Positions 11,243 to 22,140 of a stretch of 64,000 bases of DNA are shown here, piece by piece. A program made the position numbers and the translations under genes. Origin of the DNA: Membranipora membranacea (lineage: Eukaryota > Bryozoa > Gymnolaemata > Cheilostomatida > Membraniporidae); contig OU612071.1 of NCBI GenBank assembly GCA_914767715.1, positions 10,275,493-10,339,492 on the forward strand. The letters are read 5' to 3'. The notes below the pieces were generated by a model. The model did not search any database. It was not told the origin of the DNA and saw only the letters and a program-made list of their open reading frames with translations. Positions within the stretch are counted from its first letter, which is position 1. Every line of letters starts with the position of its first letter.

Positions 11243-11834
11243 CTTAGTGTGTTAAGAGAGAAATATGCTAGCATCTTATAGTGATGTCGGTTACCTTTAA
11301 ATATAAGCTGTGCTAGTCAGGCATGTGTAACAGTTTAGTTTAGAGGGTCAAATGTATTCTATATCATCATGTTATGTGCCACTAGTAGGGCAACTAGTGA
11401 ACTTGATTGTGTAGCAAGCTGCTAAAACTGAAACAGGCTTTAATCGCTCAACGGCAGTGACACTTTGATCTTAGCCATTAGGCAGAGAAGCGAATATAAA
11501 ATGCTATACAATCCACACACACTGATAAATATGCATGTATAAGGGGAACATATCTGACCCTGAACAAGCAAGCACATGGCAGAATGTGCCAGAATTTGAC
11601 TAGATCTAATTACTGACACGTTATATACTGGTGTAATGTTTTACCACTGATCCATGAACTCATATCAATGTCAACACACCTTGGAGTCCTAGTCAAAGCG
11701 ATCCCTTTCTAATATTCTCTTTCCCTGTCTTGTGATGTCACAGCCTCAGTTCAGTACTAACATCCAAGAGCAGACAACCTTCACAGGCAGTACCAACTCC
11801 GTCCAACTATTAGGAATGTACATATTGAACTTAC

Positions 11835-11985
11835 ATGTAACAGTATGAGCCCCATTGGTTTTCTCCGCAAATTTCTTTCTGAATGTTGCTCCTTTCTCCA
11901 CCTGACAAGCTCTCTGTGTTTTAGATCCCATCACCGAGCCCAAAAGCACCAGAACACAAAATACCAGACTGACCAAAAGCCTCAT
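11835..11985 (-). pseudogene. Family-A peptide exon 1, frameshifted copy (A2)
   Basis: The signal peptide (MRLLVSLVFCVLVLLGS) and the start of the mature part (CQVEKGATF) align with A1. A 7-base deletion relative to A1 just after the KKF codons shifts the frame, so the second and third cysteines are no longer read. The donor GTAAGT (11834-11829) survives. I could not find a second exon with the PYFG ending between 10.9 and 11.8 kb. This is most likely a dead tandem copy of A1. An unusual variant that reads through the donor is possible but less likely. Confidence 0.72.
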
Positions 11986-12267
11986 TTTAAAGTGTTTAAC
12001 TGTGAGCAATGGACAGGTAGAATGTTTCATATATGCTTACAATCAAATAAAACTATCCTACTACTATACTATGCTATGAATTAATCATGGGAAACAACAG
12101 ATGGTGACTACTCTTAAAACGTAGAGTATATTGTAGTATAATCTGTGATTTTGGCATTTGTCAAGAAAGGCAACTCCAATAGCTAAGCGCATTGAGATCT
12201 CAAAACAATCTACTTTTGCCTTATTATGATGAGGGTACATAATAATCTTGATGGATGAACTATCACA

Positions 12268-12546
12268 TAGTCTATGCACTTTACAGGATTTGCTTGGATT
12301 TTTCCTCTCATTACTTCTACATTAATCTTACTTCATATAGCCTAAGGGTCCAATAATAAAAGTCTGAGACCGCGAGAACTATCAGAGCCCTGCGCTTTTT
12401 ATTCAAAAGACGTCACCAAGAAGGGAAACAATTTTTACAATATGAATAGAGAGAGATAGTCTATGCACTTTGCAGGATATGCGTGGATTTTTCCTCTCAT
12501 TACTTCTACATTAATCTTACTTCATATAGCCTAGGGTCCAATAATA
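12268..12546. repeat. 90-bp direct repeat, two copies 98 bp apart
   Basis: 12268-12358 and 12457-12546 share TAGTCTATGCACTTT through CTTCATATAGCCTA and GGGTCCAATAATA with few differences. Confidence 0.85.
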
Positions 12547-13270
12547 CACATTATATGACCTTTTGTCAATGTCATGAATGACTGCCCTTATTCAAAATGA
12601 AAGAAATTCTGGCTGAGATATTCATCACTACTTGGCAGTGAATATCTCTGCTCATGGGTATTTCCCAAGCATGAGGCTACTTTTCTCAGTTTCTGACTGG
12701 AAAACTCTCATACCTGGAGCACTATAGTAGGTGGCATGAATAGAAATCAGTAGATATTGCAGTTTTAGTGCTCCCCTTTATTTACTTATAATATCTGTTA
12801 GCAGACAACTCCAGCAAGATCCTGCATTGTTCTCAGACTTTCCCCCGCCGGGGGCCGTCGGGCGAGGGGAAAAAGTCTGGGGGTCTCAGTCTAACTATGA
12901 CTATGACTTGATACTGTTTTAGTATGATATTTTGGAGCTGTCTACACTTTCTCAAACAAACCTGATTACCGTCAGTAATGCAGTAGCTTCCAATGAGTAA
13001 ACATGCAGAGGCTTATACATGCCTTCTGTATCATCTATTGACTAAACTTCAATATAGTCTTCTATCACCAGAACAGACTATTGTATAACTATTAGTGTAG
13101 CTATTTGAGAATGTATGATATCTATGTTCAGTTTTATGACTTTCATCGCTGTTAAGTAAATCTTGCATAATTCTGATACTCAAAAGCTTTTCTAACTCTA
13201 CATTGAATTTAACTGTTTATATAATGTATTGTGTATTATTTATTATGTATTTAGATAATTAATACTATTA
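12547..13270. other. No recognisable gene; one GC-rich hairpin
   Basis: Apart from a C/G-rich imperfect hairpin at 12832-12886 (AGACTTTCCCCC opposite GGGGAAAAAGTCT), this AT-rich stretch shows no coding signal. Confidence 0.5.
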
Positions 13271-13781
13271 TAGACAGTTTTCTGAGCTCTGATTAAGGCC
13301 TCAATTTTGAGTTGTCCTCTCTCCAGTTTGGTACTTTTAACCCACGCCGCATAGGAAAACGTGCTGAAAAGAGGGTTGTCTTGAAAACCGCTTATAATAG
13401 GATAAAGACTATTTTTGATTCAGAATCTGCAACATTGAAAACTCATATGGACAAAGTTTGGGAAATAATTTTAGTATTTGGATAGCCAATTATCGCATTT
13501 TCTGCCTGTTTTGCGGACAATTTGGCAGAATCTTTCAAGAGTTTCGTCACTAAAATGAGGATTTATCAACATTCATGCCTCTAAAGATTTGGAAACACTG
13601 TCTCACAGGGTTTTCAATGGTGCAGACTCTAAATCAAAAACCATTTTTATCCTTACAGAAGCGGTTTTCAATATAACCCTCTTTCTTCAGGTTTTTCCTA
13701 TGCGGCGTGGGTTAAAAGTACCAAACTGGAGAGAGGACAACTCCGAATCGAGGCATAAATAAGAGCCCAGAAAACTGTCTA
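13271..13781. mobile_element. 511-bp MITE with long inverted repeats, copy 1
   Basis: Ends TAGACAGTTTTCTG...CAGAAAACTGTCTA. The arms stay inverted-complementary for over 200 bp, including CCAGTTTGGTACTTTTAACC on the left and its reverse complement near 13710-13730. A second copy is at 18871-19386. If the mobile unit starts at GACAG, the flanking TA would be a TA target duplication as in Tc1/mariner. There is no coding capacity. Confidence 0.85.
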
Positions 13782-14464
13782 TTATAGGAGCTTTTATTGG
13801 GGCGCTACATTACATGCAACATATCATAATATATATGATAGAAAATAATACTAATAGTAGTATTAATATATATTTATCCGATAAAATTAGTACTTTCTTA
13901 GTTGCTGTATATTTTGTACTCAGGTCTAACGACATAATTCGTTCTGTTGACAGTAAAATACCTCATGATTATTCAGGGACAGTAATATATAACCTCTTAT
14001 TGGAAGCTGCCCTGGCCTCCTTTACAAGAACCAGTAAAATGTAAATACATAAGTATTTACAATGCAAACACCTTGCAGTCACAGATACTTGATTAATTGA
14101 TTGTATTTTGATCACTAACATGCTAGATGTTGTGAAAAAAAAGGTGTTAAATATTAATGTATGTGATATTAAAACATGCTCCAAGGGCTCTCCAACCAGA
14201 ACTGTCCTGCCTTGATGTTCCCCCGGTTTTTATACGCACCGGGGTTCATCACGGCGGGTGAGCATGGTCAAAAAACCGGAGATAGCATTTGCCCATCCTC
14301 TTGAAAAAGCGAAGATTGGAATTGTTCTTTGTCTGATAAAAAGGTTTAATTATATACATTATTTTGAAGTGGTTGACACCGTCTGGTATCACCTGCTCCC
14401 ATCCTCTTGGCTCCATTCCCTTTATCCGAAATCTCCTGAGCTGTGAGAACTTGAGATCTCACAC
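13782..14464. other. No recognisable gene
   Basis: AT-rich sequence with short open frames and no domain, signal peptide or repeat relationship that I can see. Confidence 0.5.
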
Positions 14465-16719
14465 TATTAGCATGAGTGATATAGCCTGGGATATTGTTTT
14501 CTTTAAAACATTCCAAACTGTAACAATTTACATGTATCATATTGTTTTGGCATTTCCAGAATGCTCCTAGGGACGGGAAATTTTTGCAAGCCCTTTGTGT
14601 GGCAAAAAAAAGCTAACGATGCTTTTCCAGACATGGAATTCAATAGCTGTGATCAATTAGAATATCCACTCACCAATAACCTCTCAGTGGAGTCATATAG
14701 TTCTTCTTTATTCTCAGAGATATCTCTCTCCAACCATCCAGGATAGATGATTCTCTTGTGAGCTCCGGTCCCACCATATACGAAACCTTCTGCTAGGAAG
14801 AAGAGCCCAATACGACAATAGATAGCTTGATAAGCATCATCTTTGATCTTTTCCAAGAAGATTTGTACTTGAACTTATACACTGTCCCTGCTTATATACG
14901 TCTAAGAGCAGGCCCGTTGTTCGAGGGGCGGCAGGAATGCACTGCCTTCCCCAGAAAGATGAATACAGTGGACTAAAACGTTATAATTGGATGATCTATG
15001 TCAGAATCAGCTCCTCTGGGATTTCCATTTGCTAATTAATTGCCTTAAATTGCTGATCCTGATGATGTTTTTGACTCGCCCCAGACTTTTGCCTCCCCTA
15101 CCATTTTTTCTTAAATACAGCCCTGCAGAACTAAACAAAATTGCATAATTGGCCTATCCTCAAGCCAAATGCGTAATTAATTTAATAATAAATTTACATT
15201 TTCCCTGCCAACCAGACAATGGTGTATTTTCCATCCATCAACTTGTTGAATTCTGATTATTTCTTCACCATGGATCTTACTCAGAGTAGAATAGTGATCC
15301 ACCCTGGCATTCACTGGGCATGATTAATTGGTAACAAAACGTTGTGATTGTTTGTGTGAGTTCAGCCCAAATTCACATTTACATTCCATTATTATTAGAT
15401 ACCTGAAACAAAAGGTGGTGACCTTAGCGCAAATAAAATGGTCTGCTCTCTCAATGATAAATTTCCATTCAGGTTGCCACGGCTTTAATAAGATCATGTC
15501 GCCGTAACATTAGAAGTTACAACAGAATACAGTGGTCGGGCTTCAAAGACAAGCAAGCTATAGTGTAAAGATTCTGCAGGCACTTTATTCATAATGATTT
15601 CTTCAAGTGATTGTCCTAGACAGGAATTCTTAATTTCTTTCAATTAACACCCTTAATTCCATGAACACACCTTTGTTTGTGGGCATGAAAATTATTTCAC
15701 GTGGCGGAATTGGAGAAAAAGTAATGATGTATTTCAGATTTTCTCTTATAGTCTTTAAATTCACTCTATCATTATTTGCTTTGTCAAAGGTTTTGCACAG
15801 GCCTGCAAAATATCCACATTATATAAGACATATATTTTCGGCATTTGGTGATTGTTTTATACCTCTGATGCAACATAAGATTGCTGCCGAATCCAGTTCA
15901 ACACACCCAACACTCAAATCATTGCACTTGGAAATCGCCACACTAAAGATGCTGACCAATTCAGGGAAACCTTTGGGAAGCCATCTTAGGTACAAAAATC
16001 TTTGCGTAACTTTTGTCACTCATAAGATTGAATTTTAGGGCATCCCTGTCAGTCCAATATGTCCAATTAGGCTTTATTGGAATTTTTAGTTATAGGCATT
16101 AAAAAGGCAACTAGTGTCAAGTCAGTCAGTTTGGCTCAGCAGTAGGATCGCCTGCATGTTAACAAGAAGTTTTGAATTTGACTGATTACATAGTCCCTTC
16201 AGATCAGGGGTCACAATAATAGAGGCCTTCTGTATGTACAACAACATTGTGCATGCAGATAAAATAACCCCCCTGTATGATAAATCTATACAGGAGGATG
16301 CTGTCACCAATCACTGCAGCTCCGGCCTTGTAGCGATATGCTTCACACTGGGTAAAGGCTGTCAGTGGTTAATGACTTGGAAACCTAGTCGTCACTATAA
16401 AAACACTTCCAAACCGGCAAATCAGTGCCAATCATTGTCAACCCTGACAAACAGCAATATTATTACTAGTGACAATAACTGCCACAGGCTTTTGTTGCAA
16501 CAGGTTAATATTACTTGCAGTTGATTATATTATCTTCAAAGTAGGTGTGTATGAAAATAATGCTTTGTTCGGGCCAAATACAATATAAAGCATTTACACC
16601 AAGTAATATTTGATAGACGAACAACTAGCCTATTTTTATTGACAAAACTGTTGGCAACAATCTCTTCTTTCCACCATAGTGAAAAGCTGGCATATTTTTA
16701 CCAGCGGAAAAGTGAATTC
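14465..16719 (+). repeat. Duplicated block, copy 2 (no insertion)
   Basis: Same orientation and order as 3348-7428 without the 1.78-kb transposon. It retains the empty target site (14623-14628), the TATA-like box on the minus strand (14891-14898) and the downstream exon-like frame. A few small indels distinguish the copies, for example near 15050 and 15870. Confidence 0.8.
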
Positions 16720-17319
16720 TAAAGGGGGCAGCTAAGCACACATAAACTACAGTTTCACGTTTTCGCTGATTCAGTTGTATTTTTTGATGAGCATTTTGGC
16801 TTAAAATTGCTTGGTGTTTTCCCATTCTATGAGATGTCAATTTCCATTTTTGTTTTGAGGGAGGTCACAATTTATTTTAAAACTTTAAACAAAAACTGAT
16901 ATCCTTTCTCATTAATCAATGGCAAACCTGACAATTTTAAAACCATTTGTAAGCAGTGATAATCTTTGTTATATGATTACCATATATGACCGGGAACGCT
17001 TTGAAATCATTCATTCAATATGTTGAAACATTAGTCTGTAGATGAAGGAATGGAATGATACATAAGTGTTTTCAATTACTTTCATAGCATTGGTAAAATG
17101 CTCTTAGAGGGTATCCAACAGGTTTAAACCCGATGCTTGCATTCGAGTAATTCTTTTCAATCTGTACAGTAAGAAAAACTTTCGATGGATGTATTGGCAC
17201 GCTTCAGGACAGGCCAGCATTTTTGAGTGTGTAGTTCAATGTATAACGGTGTGATGGTTGAGTACTTTTTGTCAGCACACAAATATGAAACAACCAAAAT
17301 AACTACCATATACTGCTAC
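16720..17319. other. No recognisable gene
   Basis: Sequence between the two duplication systems with no supported coding or repeat feature. Confidence 0.5.
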
Positions 17320-17659
17320 TTATATACACATCTGAAATTTGACACATCACGTACAAAAAAAATCCATGGTTAATGGCAAAAAAATTTGTTTAACTTTGGC
17401 ATTCGAAAGCATATAAAATCACACATGAAATAATTGATTGGTAATTATAGTATGCAATTTACTTCAGCGTAACATCATTGGTACATAAAATCATCAGAAC
17501 AGCTTGTGGGATCTCAAGCACTCACAGCTCACAGTCAGGAGAGTGCGTTGTTTTAACGAAGTTAATTACAATTTAAGTCTGTCAACATATTGTGGAATGG
17601 TCTGACTATTGAATAAAACGTCCATTATTCAATAGAAGTCAGAGATTAAATTAGAGCAG

Positions 17660-17945
17660 TTATACCAGGACTACCCCCCTTTAACTCCATCGTCATGAAC
17701 TTGAGATGGCTTTGGCATGTCAAAAGGATGAACTCTCAATGCCCACCTCAACAACTACTCTACTCTCAACATAATGAAAGGGGGAAGATTCCAGGGAGGC
17801 CCGGGTTGAGATTTTAATATACCGTTAAGAGAAACCTGAACAAGCTGGAAAGGAACAGGGCCGGCTGGCAAAAGATGGCAAAAAGTAGACAGCTGGAGAT
17901 GTATGTTTTGACATAAATAAAGACATTCACTATCAAATCATCAAA
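17660..17945 (+). pseudogene. LINE reverse-transcriptase C-terminal fragment, copy 1
   Basis: The frame reads NLRWLWHVKRM, then a PGRPGLRF-like segment and a VKRNL motif, the tail found in many non-LTR retrotransposon polyproteins (usually LRWxGHVxRM followed by GRPxxR). It ends in AATAAA-containing sequence followed by the TGA microsatellite, which is probably the element's 3' tail. Stops interrupt the frame and only the 3' end remains. Duplicated at 26410-26670. Confidence 0.7.
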
Positions 17946-17949
17946 TCAA

Positions 17950-17973
17950 TGTTGTTGTTGTTGTTGATGATGG

Positions 17974-18044
<71 letters not shown>

Positions 18045-18102
18045 GTGATGGTGATGATGATGATGATAATGATGATGATGATGATAATGATGATGATGCT
18101 CA
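17950..18102. repeat. TTG/TGA microsatellite
   Basis: A long run of TGATGA units preceded by TTG repeats. The shorter homologue at 26698-26777 shows length change since duplication. Confidence 0.95.
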
Positions 18103-18243
18103 ACAGTGTGTTAATCTAAGAATTTTTATCATAGTAAAAGTTAAGGTAGTAGCAGTAGAAGGCAGTTTGGAAATCAATATTACTAACATTGGCATAAGTT
18201 TTCTGGGTTTGACAAGTTTTATTACACGCCAAAAAACAAAACA

Positions 18244-19692
18244 TCAATTTTCTTCGTCACATGCCACTTTACAATTGACAGACGCTCCGTTATCTGTTAC
18301 AATTGTTGGTCCACAAATCGAAGTGCATACTGATACCTGTAACAGAAAATCTTGATAGTATCACCTCAATATTTTACACAAGATTTCATTTTCAGAACAC
18401 TTATCGGCTTTAACCTCATGTCGACAAACATTTCTGTCTTTTAAGAAAGCTGTATATTTATTTGTGCAAGGTAAATATGCCCATGTGTCAAGTGTCATAT
18501 GTGTCAAATGAGATTTTGAGATCATTTTTTGCACCTGGCCACATCATTCACTAAATGATATAACATCTTGTAAAATTATTTTCATCATGGATTAGGGATT
18601 GCAATGTTTGTCACCGTAGACTCAATAATAAACCTAGACAGGGCACTATATGGGTCATTAGCATTGCATTAATTTGTTGGTGATGTTGTGACATTGGAAG
18701 GTACAGCAATAATGCTATCGTTGATTAACATTCAAAAATCAAGGTTTTTGTTGATAACTTGATCAATTTTGATTGGAGAATTACAGTAGATTTAGATTAT
18801 AGTTACTAATTTAAGGATAAAAAAATGTTGAACAAGAACTAGCATCGAATTGATAACAAGATGCTGTGGATAGACAGTTTTCTGAGCTCTTATTTATGCC
18901 TCAATTCGGAGTTGTCCCCTCTCCAGTTTGGTACTTTTAACCCACACTGCATAGGAAAAACCTGCTGAAAGAGGGTTATCTTGAAAACCGCTTATGATAG
19001 GATAAAAATGATTTTTGATTCAGAGTCTGCACCGTTGAAAACCCTGAGAGACAGGGTTTCCAAATCATTGGAGGCTTGAATGATGGTAAATCTTAATTTT
19101 AGTGACGAAACTCATGAAAATTTCTGCCAAATTAACCGCAAAACAGGCAAGAAATGCAATAATTGACTATCCAATTACTAAAATTATTTCCCAAACTATG
19201 TCCATATGAGTTTTAAATGTTGCAGATTCTGAATCAAAAATAATTTTTATCCTAACATAAGCGGTTTTCAAGATAGATAACCCTCTTTTCAGCAGGTTTT
19301 TCCTATGCCGCGTGAGTTAAAAGTAGCAAACTGGAGAGAGGACAACTCCCAATTGAGGCCTAAATCTGAGCTCAGAATACCGTCTATTGTAAAGCAATTT
19401 TCAAATTCGAAATTCAATCAAATTGATCGAGTTGTGATAAAAAAAACCTGGATTATGGACAGTAAATCAATGATAGCGTCATTGCTTCTACACCTTCCAA
19501 TGACGTTACGACGCCCCACAAGTAAGTGCCTCACTTCAGCTGCATATTGTGTCCTGTCTAGGTTTATTATTGATTCTATGAATGAATTATGTTCTATAAC
19601 AGGGAAGGTTGATTTAGTTCAATACTTACCGCCTCTATAGTTGTGCCAAGCATTAGCAAGACAATTGCTGCAAAAATCATCGAAACTCTCAT
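18244..19692 (-). CDS. Family-B small secreted 4-cysteine peptide, two-exon gene (B1)
   Basis: Exon 1 (19692-19630) is exactly the 21-residue signal peptide (MRVSMIFAAIVLLMLG core, ending IEA) with donor GCG|GTAAGT. Exon 2 (18336-18244) follows a pyrimidine-rich acceptor (TTTTCTGTTACAG) and encodes 30 residues ending in TGA. The intron is phase 0, 1293 bp, and hosts a 516-bp MITE. The mature peptide has four cysteines spaced C-x3-C-x13-C-x3-C and a net acidic tail. Two CxxxC modules are the layout of helical-hairpin (alpha-hairpinin-like) peptides, a fold reached independently in plant defence and some venom peptides. That is pattern resemblance only; homology is not implied and function is unknown. 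Cleavage at the exon junction would release the mature chain. Confidence 0.78.
18871..19386. mobile_element. 516-bp MITE, copy 2, inside the B1 intron
   Basis: Same family as 13271-13781, ends TAGACAG...CCGTCTA. The duplicated gene B2 has the unoccupied site at 27539/27540. Without the MITE the B1 intron would be 777 bp, against 779 bp in B2. The insertion therefore post-dates the duplication, or the element left B2. Confidence 0.88.
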
Positions 19693-20031
19693 CTTCTTTT
19701 GTATAAACAACTATTTCTTCAAAAATAGAGACAATAAAAATAACTATTCAATCTTCAGTACGGATCTGAGTGATAACAATGCATGGACCAAATTTGATTA
19801 CTGGCTATATGAACGAATAGATTATGTCTTCCTAGCTCACCAGATGACAAGATTAACTCAAAAGTAACTCTAATCATCAGAAATTAAATTTTTCATTGAT
19901 ACTTTGAGGAATAATTCGGTCTGCTTTAAGAATATCTGCATGCAAAAATGTTAGAGTTGGTTTCATGCTCAGTTCATATTAATAAACCAAGTGACTAATA
20001 GTCAAAGGATAAAATATAACTGGTAACTTAC

Positions 20032-20160
20032 TGCAAGAAGTGTTGTGATGGTGCTTGTGAGCAGTCAGAGCGGTAATGATACTCTTCGTTACAATGGTCA
20101 CTATTATAGTCATGTTAATGGTTTAGACTCCACCACCATCAGGATATTATATCTATAAGT
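20032..20160 (-). other. Possible non-coding first exon of B1
   Basis: About 340 bases upstream of the B1 start a conserved segment ends in a strong donor (TTGCA|GTAAGT) on the minus strand. The segment and donor are conserved at about 28180-28320 upstream of B2. It may be a 5' UTR exon. No transcript evidence is available. Confidence 0.3.
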
Positions 20161-21244
20161 TCCTTAGCGAAACAAATATCAATCATCACTAAATGATGTC
20201 AGTTGTCAATGTTATTTAACCGAGTACTGTATTTTTTCCTAATCATACGACACTTTATAATTCTTATTCGACATATGGCAGTCTGAAAATATCCACATAA
20301 TGAGACAAGTGTCCAAAATTTTCATTGGCGTCATACTTCACTCAACTTTAACATAGGAATAAAACTATTGAAATCATCGTTTCCCCATATTAATTGCGGA
20401 TCTGTTTTTTTTGCAATTTCCTTGTCTAAATAACCCAATTATTTCATATTTCATTTCAAATTGCAATCACAACATCCTATATATGACACTAAAAATTGAC
20501 TTGTTGTCTGTTTTAGGGCAGTCTTAAACTGTGAATGTATTAATGGTCATTAAACTGATATGAACCTATCTAATATAAACTTGTACCAGAAACTAATATT
20601 GATTAGGATAATAAACAAAGGGATGGCGGAGACAATTATACAACATTCATATTGACTTCCATACATAAGAATATAGATTTTATGTACTTAACTATAGATT
20701 ATAAAAAAGCTTATGAACTCATGCAAAGTTTGCAATTCTTACCTTATCAGACAAAAATTTACTCAAGGTAGTATTGGCCAATAATTTTCATTGTATTCAT
20801 TTGTATGGCAATGTTAATGCAGCCTATTTGTTGTCATAGTTCTTCTGAAACAACCTTAAAGACTATTTTTTCGACAGATTCTACATGTTAATAATTTCTG
20901 AAGTCAAACTTAAAAATTGTGGAGTAAGGATAGTTACAAGTTCTAGGTTAGTACAACAGAAACATCTACTAGCTCTCCAGGCTGTATGGCAATGCTTTAC
21001 TAATACTAATGCAAGAATAGAAAAATGTCTTTGTCTTTGAGATCGGGCTGACTGAGGAAATTCTATATAACCTGGCCTCAGGTCTTAAAAACCCATAGAA
21101 CTCAAACCTTCCATAAAACAAAGTTTAATCTAAAATCTTTGTTAAAAATGCTCCGAAATACGGCTGTAGTTTGTGTGTGCTTAGCTGCCCGCATTAGTAC
21201 CATTTGATGAAAATTACTGTGCTTCCCTTGTTTGTAGATTTGGC

Positions 21245-21665
21245 ATGTGGTTCCAAAACCTTTGCAGGTGCACCTTGATTGGCCTGTTACCGAAACAACC
21301 TATTCACCAATGAATCAGCTGGTTCGTTTCCAGAAATGCCAATGTGTCCTGGCACCTAGATAACTTTTTTAGAAGCGTGAATGTGTGATTTAAGCACATG
21401 CACTGCAGCTTGGGTCGATAAAGATAGCATTATTCAGGCCTTCTCAGAAATCAGACAATGGTAAAAGCATTTGAGACAGCAGTAATTCACCTTGGAATAC
21501 TGTGACTCTTCTTCAGAGGGATTGAAACTCTACTATATTCCGTACAACAGGAGGATTATTATTACTAGTAATGTATACACCTGATCCAACACCGAGAACA
21601 TTTTATGAACCATCTGTATGAAATTTGATAATGTTATCCATCGCATACGGTCTTGTAATGGTAAA
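21245..21665 (-). pseudogene. LINE RNase H domain fragment
   Basis: Minus-strand reading gives an RNase HI domain like that at the end of Jockey/I/R1-type LINE polyproteins: HTDGS, FQGEL, an IFID segment and VPGHIGISGNEPAD, with the D, E, D and H-containing motifs in the right order. Stops and frameshifts break it. Related fragments are at 29030-29410 and 31295-31580 (minus). Confidence 0.75.
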
Positions 21666-21689
21666 AAAAGGATACTTAAACATCTCCTT

Positions 21690-22140
21690 ATTGTCGTACA
21701 TCAGTTCAGTAAATTGAAATGCCATCTGTCAAATATTAATATTATCTTTACAATAATTAGGCTATAAAGACAGGAATGGTTTACAAATAGATTCGCAATC
21801 GAGATGGGGAATTGGTTATTTGAATGAAGCGCTCTTGACTCTTGACTGGAAGCTACTACAATAATTTTATCATGAATCGACAAAGCTGAGGGGTGATGTG
21901 TATAATTTTTGTACATTAACTTACATGCCCATAATCATCCACCTTTCGATGTTGTTGTCATTATGGGATATAGCATGCAGCAAGAAAACTTAATCTTTTC
22001 TCAAATAACAGATATTTGTCATTTTTACCATACTGGAACAGTGAACACTCTAATCAATCCGTCAAAACTTGTTCTGTCTACTCAGCAAAGGATATTGTCC
22101 GTCCATCGGTGCCACCAATGCCATTGATGAACTCTATGTG
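21690..22140. repeat. Segment related to the arms of the 29.5-32.1 kb inverted repeat
   Basis: Contains AAATTGAAATGCCATCTGTC, GACTGGAAGCT, GAGGGGTGATGTG and the exon-like segment seen near 32.1 kb. Here that segment is interrupted by an in-frame TAG. Confidence 0.7.

Larger units (their letters stand above)
17320..20830. repeat. Direct duplication carrying a family-B peptide gene, copy 1
   Basis: Matches 26075-28965 in the same orientation at high identity over LINE fragment, microsatellite, peptide gene and upstream region. The main difference is the MITE at 18871-19386, present only here. Similarity resumes beyond 21.2 kb in a LINE RNase H fragment that has its counterpart near 29.0 kb. 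Confidence 0.88.

Noticed and set aside
15661-16038. 125-codon plus frame in duplicated block copy 2
   Set aside because: The homologous region of copy 1 (around 6360-6740) is interrupted by stops and indels, so the frame is not maintained.
16234-16524. 96-codon plus frame in duplicated block copy 2
   Set aside because: Copy 1 has a stop in the middle (near 7060), and there is no domain or signal.
17950-18102. CRISPR-like regular repeats
   Set aside because: This is a simple trinucleotide microsatellite without unique spacers, and the DNA is eukaryotic.
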